Source: Heligmosomoides polygyrus polygyrus (Eukaryota > Nematoda > Chromadorea > Rhabditida > Heligmosomidae). Taken from it: DNA of 64,000 bases. The position numbers were made by a program, and so were the translations under genes. Positions 58,256 through 64,000 of the stretch are shown piece after piece (positions within the stretch are counted from its first letter, which is position 1; each line of letters opens with the position of its first letter). The DNA lies in assembly GCA_947396885.1 (NCBI GenBank), contig OX377202.1, positions 29,689,407-29,753,406 of the forward strand, read 5' to 3'. The notes beneath the pieces are model-generated. The model made no database searches. It was not told the origin of the DNA and was given only the letters and a program-made list of their open reading frames with translations.

Positions 58256-60840
58256 TTTCGGATCACCATCATCATCATCATCATCATCGTCATTTTCATT
58301 AGCATCTGTCCCGTTTGAGAGCGGGGTCCGCTCTTCAGATGTGGTGACTCCAATCCTCCCGATCAAATGCTTGATCAGGATGCACAACCAGCCATCGTTA
58401 AGTGCAACGTATCTAGCCAACGTTGTTTCGGGCGTCCCCTGGGCCGCTTCCCAGAGACTTCAGTGTTCAGGCCAATCTTACGGACAGGGTCGTCGTTAGC
58501 GCGAAGGACGCAGCCGTTCCATCGTAGACGAGATTCGCATAGATTGTCGGATATCGGGTGTTGTCAGGTACTGTCTTGTCGCAGAGCACTCCAGTCAACG
58601 AGCGTCATTTGGAACAGGCTGCACTTACACGTGTGTTCACCTCCAACTTTAGGCTGCCATCGGAAGTGACTGTTGATCCAAGATACTTGAAAGATGTAAC
58701 TCGCGAGAGCTCAGTACCGTTGACCTTGATAGATCCGTGCTCGTTCACATCCGTCGTCAAGTACTCAGTCTTTTTGACGTTTAGCTTGAGTCCGAACAAT
58801 GCCAAGCGATCGCACCACGCCTGTGCCTGTCGCTCAACTTCGGTCTCGTCTTCACATGCAGGCATGACGTCATCAGCATACAGCAGCATCCAAGGTGCCG
58901 CTATTTGGAGATCTCGTGAGATTGCATCCATGACGACCACGAAGGGCAGTGGGGATATCGCAGATCCCTGGTGCACTCCGACAAAGATTGGAAACCCCAT
59001 CGAGGTTCCCGCTGGCGCTCGCACTCGACTCCTTGGGTGAGAGTACAGAGTGCGCACCCTCTCAATGAGCTCTTCAGGAATACCATGTCCTCGCAACGCG
59101 TATCGTATAAGTTCTCGCGGAACGCGGTCGAAGGCCTTCTCCAAGTCCAGGAAGGCAAAATGCACTGGTTTCTGTTTCCCGCGGTGCTTCTCTAGCAGAA
59201 GTCGTACGGCGTGAATAGCATCAACCGTGCCACTGCCATAGACGAAACCACACTGATTCGTGGAAAGCAGGACGACGTCCCGGATACGTCGATCGACAAT
59301 TCGCTCAAAGATTTTCATGGTGTGCGAAAGAAGGAGAATTGGACGGTAACTAGCGCAGTCCGCAGGACTGCCCTTCCTCTTCCAAATCGGGATGGTTATG
59401 ATTTGCTGCCAGCTCTCGGGTACTTTCTTCTCAGCAACATCCGGGTGGAAAAACTCTGTCAACCAGTCAGCAGGGTGCCACCCCTTAGACTTCCACAGGT
59501 CGGCTGGCAGGTCATCGGGACCAGTGGTTTTGCCTGACTTCATCTTCCTCAGCGCTGCTTCGATTTTACTCATTGTGATCTTTTGAACGGGATCGTATAC
59601 AGGAGATGCAAAAGGAACAGCAGGATGTTCAAATTCTACATTCGTGATTTCCTCAAAGTAGTCGCGCCACCGCTTCACAGCCCTCTTACGATCCATCAGA
59701 AGATGACCGTTCTCGTCGTTAATGCCAAAGAACTTCTCAATGTCTTCTGCTTGGCGACAGCGAGCTTTAGCAAATCGGTAAAGATAACGCCCACCATCGC
59801 ACGTTTCCAGTTTTTCGCTGACTTTAGCACAACTTTAGCACTACTTTAGTATGCGGCTTTAGCAGCACACACTGCTTTCTTTGCCGCTTTTTTCGCTTCT
59901 CTATAATTCAGCCAATTATGGACTGTTTTATCAGAACTGTTTTATCATCGATAAATATGTGATAGAGCCGCTTCTTTTCCCGAACTTTTTCTCTGACATC
60001 GTCAGTCCACAGCCATGCCTGCTTGCCGACCCAGTGCCGCACAGGCTTCGTTGTGCCGAGTTCGAGGCGTGCAGCCCGAATTATCGCTTCGGTAGTCTTC
60101 GTCGACAGTTGTTACTGTCGGCAACCGAATGCAAGGAATAAGAGCTGCATATTTCTCACTCAACCGCCTCCAGTTGCTCTGGACCGCATCGTTCGACCTG
60201 CCTCAGCCTCGGAGGGGCATTCTTAAGAGTGCAGATCAGCGGACGGTGTTATGTGGCAACCGTCTCATACGGCACGGTCTTCGCGTCTGTGACAAGGCCT
60301 TGGTCGCGACGCCTAACAAGGACGTAGTCAATCTGAGTTTTGGCGTTCCCGCATTAAAACGAGATGAGGTGGGAGTGACGTTTTCTAAATTTGGTGTTCA
60401 CGATGGTGAAGTCGTGCGAGTCCGCATACTCAAGTGTGCGCTATCTTCTGACGGCACTTCCGCTGTTTTTTCATCAAGCAGGGTCAGAACTGTCTCCTGC
60501 ACCGCACAGAAATCAACTCTTCTTCGCTCCAGTGCTTCTATCAACTCGCACGGGGGGCCCGTCAACGTGCCCACATTCAACGTTGCTACGCGGGCCTTGC
60601 CTGCGTTGCGGGACTTTCGGACTAGCTCAGTTGCTCCCCGATGCCGTCTTCGCATCAGGGACCCTTGCAATCATCTGTCCGTGTTCGGCTTAGCTCGCAG
60701 AGCGAACACTTTCCAATGGCACTACGTGGAGGAACGAACATCGCCACCAAACAAAGATTCGGACCATTTTCAGTTAATCTACCTTCTCTTGTTAGCCCTC
60801 TCTCTGTGCGCAGAGTCCAACACTCACAAAAAGGCGAGCT
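58256..60840 (-). mobile_element. Damaged RTE-clade non-LTR retrotransposon
   Basis: Minus-strand order: the start of an apurinic-type endonuclease at 60670-60398 (KARVATLNVGTLTG, FCAVQET). This is followed directly by the endonuclease end near 60350-60240 (DYVLVRRRDQGLVTDA, TQHRPLICTL), so the middle of the domain is deleted. A linker with stops follows. A reverse transcriptase frame is open at 59696-58605, with SGKTTGPDDLPADLW, FAFLDLEKAFDRVPRE, HQGSAISPL, the catalytic MLLYADDV and SFKYLGSTVT. The carboxy-terminal domain (GKRPRGRPKQRWLDTLH near 58440) is frameshifted. The element ends in a (GAT)n tract at about 58256-58290, like the short tandem tails of RTE elements. It cannot move by itself. 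Confidence 0.92.
58262..58290. repeat. (ATC)n tail of the RTE element
   Basis: Eight or so CAT/ATC units on the plus strand ((GAT)n on the element's strand) mark the likely 3' end of the retrotransposon. Confidence 0.8.
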
Positions 60841-61139
60841 CAAGTAGGATGGAAACAGTGGTGACTGGGAGCATTAATGATGCAGTGGGTAGAGAAGTAG
60901 CGTGGCGAGATGCACTGGTTCATGGTTTGATTCCGCTATAGCGTAACACTCTTCCAAATCCTAAAAAACGACCACCACAATGCACCAAAGCACACCTCGT
61001 AAAATCGAAACAAAAAAGAAAGGAAGGGAACCTGATTCGTAAAAAGTATTGTACTTTCATGACAGTCTCTTTGCTTGAACCTAGACAGAGGTGTTATATA
61101 ACGCGCTGATCACTTATTTTAAGTATGTTTTTAAAATTT

Positions 61140-61440
61140 AGGGGTGCGTGTAGCGCAGTCCGAGGAGGCGCCGGCTGTCGCGTGCACCCGATACCAGGTT
61201 CCTGGTTCGAATTTCCCGCCCAGGCCAACCAAGCCTTCCATCCCTCCGGGGTCGGTGAATTGGTACCAGACTCGTCTGGGAAGGATAGAGCGCTGACTTG
61301 TTCATCGGCTGGCCACCGCAAGTCATTGTGTGGCCAAATACGCATTCAAGTGCCTCACGACATCCCGTAGAAGTAGAATGCGTGGCGCATCCCAAACGGG
61401 ATTGAGTAACGCCGTCCTTTATCCTTTATCTTTTTCTTTT
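61140..61440 (+). repeat. Best-preserved copy of the tRNA-derived SINE
   Basis: An RNA polymerase III A box (GTAGCGCAGTCCGAGG at 61151) and B box (GGTTCGAATTTCC at 61203) lie about 52 bp apart, inside a tRNA-like head. A tRNA-unrelated body follows (GGGGTCGGTGAATTGGTACC; GGCTGGCCACCGCAAGTC; GACATCCCGTAGAAGTAGAA). The tail is CCTTTATCCTTTATC plus T-rich sequence. ORFs across it on both strands recur in every copy and are not genes. Confidence 0.92.
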
Positions 61441-61624
61441 AGAATTTACGTCGATTAGGTCTATTTCGACGGAGAAATTTTGCACTCAGATCCACAGAAA
61501 GCGACAGCCACCCACTCTGAGTATGATGACTACATTTTGATCCATCTAGTCCTCAAAATCTTTGCGTAAGGGGGAAGGCTTGCTTTTCAATGCACTGATC
61601 GCTCACCCTGCGTACATATATATC

Positions 61625-64000
61625 AGAGGTGTGCGTTTAACGATTAGCGATTTACCGATTTACCGGTTTTACCGGCATTTCGTTGAAAACGTTTAATGAA
61701 ATTTAGCGATGAAAATTACCGTTAAATTGTGTTAACGACATTTTACGCACCATTCTTGAATTTTTACTTCTTCTTTATGTAAATGCGTTTTGGACGCTTT
61801 TTTGGATGATCTTTCTCAGTGTCGTTAGATACCGAGGAAACACTCTACTTACTTGAATTAGTGGAAGTAGGCAATCGATATCGTCCTTTTAATTCGAGAA
61901 TTGTTGGCATTTTCCTGGCTTTTTGATCAATTTATTTGCGTGGCCCCCAACTTTATCTTTCGTCGATTCGCGTTTTGGACTTCATAGGTCGTTTCTCGCG
62001 TTTGATTGCTACATACAGTACCGCGCATGTCTTTTGGTCAATTCCCGAAAAAGCCGCTTTGGAGCGTTTCAAAGCGGCTTTTTAAATAACTTTCTTTAAA
62101 ATCAAGCACCTGTAAAAATAAACACATATTTGCGCTCAGTAGGCCAAGCTCTATCTTTTGACATATCAATCAATAGAATTGAACAATGCATATAGGCCAG
62201 ACATAATCAATCGAGTGGGCGCGAGACCCTGTAGAGTGACCGTTTCGGGAGTTTTATTGGAAATTCCCAGCCGCCCTACTCAGAAATTGCCTCAAGACTG
62301 TCCAGCTTGCCTTTGGAGTGCGCCGTAAACAATGCATACAGAATCGAACCTATCAATCGCGTGGGCGCGACCACTCGCATGGTGAGATCGAGTGGGCGGG
62401 TGTAGTAGCTCTTCATACTTAACCAACCAGTCAGTTTTCCAAGTTTTTTATGATATTTTGTTTATAAAAGGGGTGGAAAAGGATAGAAAACGCGAAGAAT
62501 ACGCTACGAGTCATAAATAATGAAAACAAGGATAAGAAAAAACAAAGGAGGAAGAAGGCTAATCCCCCCTTCTCCGCAAGTTTTCCGGAAACTTGGACGG
62601 GTTCTTCGTGCAGTTAAGGCAATGTTGAGCCCCGGCTAACTGATACAGCGTGGCTACTGGTACTGACATAGCTTCGCTTCTATTGAATTTCATGCCGTAC
62701 ATGTCTCGATGTTGCCAAACCTTTTCGTCTTCTTCGAGGGCTGTTAGAAGATTTCTTTGGGAGAAGCAGGGTCAGTATACACGAGAAACTGTAAACATTT
62801 GTGCATGAAGGCAATAAAATTAAAAAGAAAAATAAAGGCGATGATTATTTTTCGTCAGTTTTTATATGTATAATAGCATAAAAAGATTAGTATAAGAGCT
62901 GGTACTTAACATGCAGTCAATTGTATGAAATTTTTAAACTTTTACGAATTTTTAAAGGGGCAGTCTAGCTCTAGCCAGAAATTTCCTTTATTTTTTTGCC
63001 TACTTTGCAAATTTACTACGCCGTTCATAAACCCAAATGTGCTCTACGAAAATTTGAAAAATCAAGAAGCACAAAACGCACTCGAACCTCAAGCAACTGT
63101 AATGGGCAGTGTGGTACCAAGTGCCTCAAGAAAAAACCAGAAAGGTTAATTGAAAAGTCGTAAAAGAGTGAGAAACAGGTGCGAACTTACTTGAAGGAAT
63201 TAGGAAGGATAAAGACAAGATTGAACATTGTTAATGTAAGGCAAGAAACGCCCTTTTGAATACGCATGTTCCTTATGCTTTTCATTTGGAATATTTATGA
63301 GAAGGAGTCTAACGATTGAATCTACGTCACTTGAATGGCAAAAACAAAAACACTCAGTGCAGAAAAAAATCGATTCGGTTCAAATTTGGTCAACGGTCCT
63401 GGCTATATACCTGATTCTCTGTTGATGCCAGCAGTAAGAACAGAATCTTTTGGGATAAAAGAAAAGAATCATTTTGTGAGACAAGCGAATGTATGGACTT
63501 CCAAAAATCTTCCAAAGACGAACTGTACCTAAGAATTCACTGGTCACCTGACTTGCATCCTTCATTAGAACACGAGTCTGCTTAGCGAGCGCAAATTCTA
63601 TAAAAAGTTTTGGACAAATGACAAATGAAAACGATCAAAAACGTTTAGCCATGCTATCGTGCCTAGCGCTTTGGATCTTCCCAAAAGCTGGACGACTTTA
63701 AACAGGTTAAACGAACTAGGCATAGTAAGAAATTTGTTATTTTAAAAGTCTTATCTTTACTGTTTAGTCTTAAAATCTTAGTGAGTTGGTGTAGCAATCT
63801 GAAGCTGCTGCTATTTGTTACGAAGGTAAACACATAATCTTAAAATTGCCAGATGGAATCGAAAAAATCTTTGAAGAAAGGGATCTAGTTTTTACATACT
63901 TACAGCCGAATACAGCCGAATTGACTACTAAAAAATTTAATTAACGATTTTACCGAACTTTCCAATTTTAACGCAAAAAATTTTCGTTAAAAATGGTCGT
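61625..64000. mobile_element. Possible hAT-like element running off the window
   Basis: It begins CAGAGGTGTGCGTTTAACG, followed by repeated GATTTACC/ACCGG words, a style of terminal sequence common in hAT elements. Inverted relatives (TTTAACG, GATTTTACCG) reappear at 63940-63990, as expected for the opposite terminal region. The interior is AT-rich, with a 13-bp stem-loop at 62048-62083 (AAGCCGCTTT/AAAGCGGCTT) and a direct repeat of AATCG-GTGGGCGCGA near 62205 and 62355. No transposase is seen. Confidence 0.4.

Overview
This window is nuclear DNA from a nematode, most likely a clade V strongylid such as a hookworm. That is an inference from four things: small exons with TTTTCAG-type 3' splice sites; splice acceptors placed 0-7 bases before start codons, as expected for spliced-leader trans-splicing; protein sequences of nematode type; and introns packed with mariner, RTE, tRNA-SINE and MITE copies. 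No gene fits in one ORF, so most long ORFs are shadows or transposon remnants. I rebuilt genes by matching exon phase and splice sites.

Layout. 1-2690 is a GC-rich satellite of 145-bp and 129-bp units in a higher-order pattern. It ends at a 79-bp palindrome related to the unit. 2757-6000 holds degenerate tandem repeats and a broken SINE. 7297-15933 (minus) is a complete 16-exon gene for the CCT/TRiC chaperonin gamma subunit (cct-3, 542 aa). 16-26 kb is mobile-element territory: a 30-bp-TIR element with an 8-bp target duplication, two neighbouring mariner elements, a MITE nested in one of them, and a LINE reverse transcriptase fragment. 26297-37951 (plus) carries ten phase-consistent exons of an unrecognised, highly charged protein with seven copies of a roughly 28-residue repeat. 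39850-45234 (plus) is a complete 4-exon gene for the MICOS subunit Mic10 (93 aa), with large repeat-filled introns. 45-51 kb holds a decayed mariner, SINEs, an RTE tail and a 1-kb foldback element. 51183-57048 (minus) is an 8-exon M14 zinc carboxypeptidase whose metal ligands and catalytic residues can all be seen; its amino terminus is uncertain. 58256-60840 (minus) is a damaged RTE-clade retrotransposon. 61625 to the end looks like one edge of a hAT-like element running out of the window.

The three recognised genes have unrelated jobs: cytosolic protein folding, mitochondrial crista-junction structure and proteolysis. I see no operon. The most striking content is the repeat landscape: a satellite with a visible higher-order period, a nest of three GC-rich inverted-repeat MITEs, a foldback with a tRNA-like sequence in each arm, and a 1-kb inverted-repeat family present in two copies, one of them inside a cct-3 intron.
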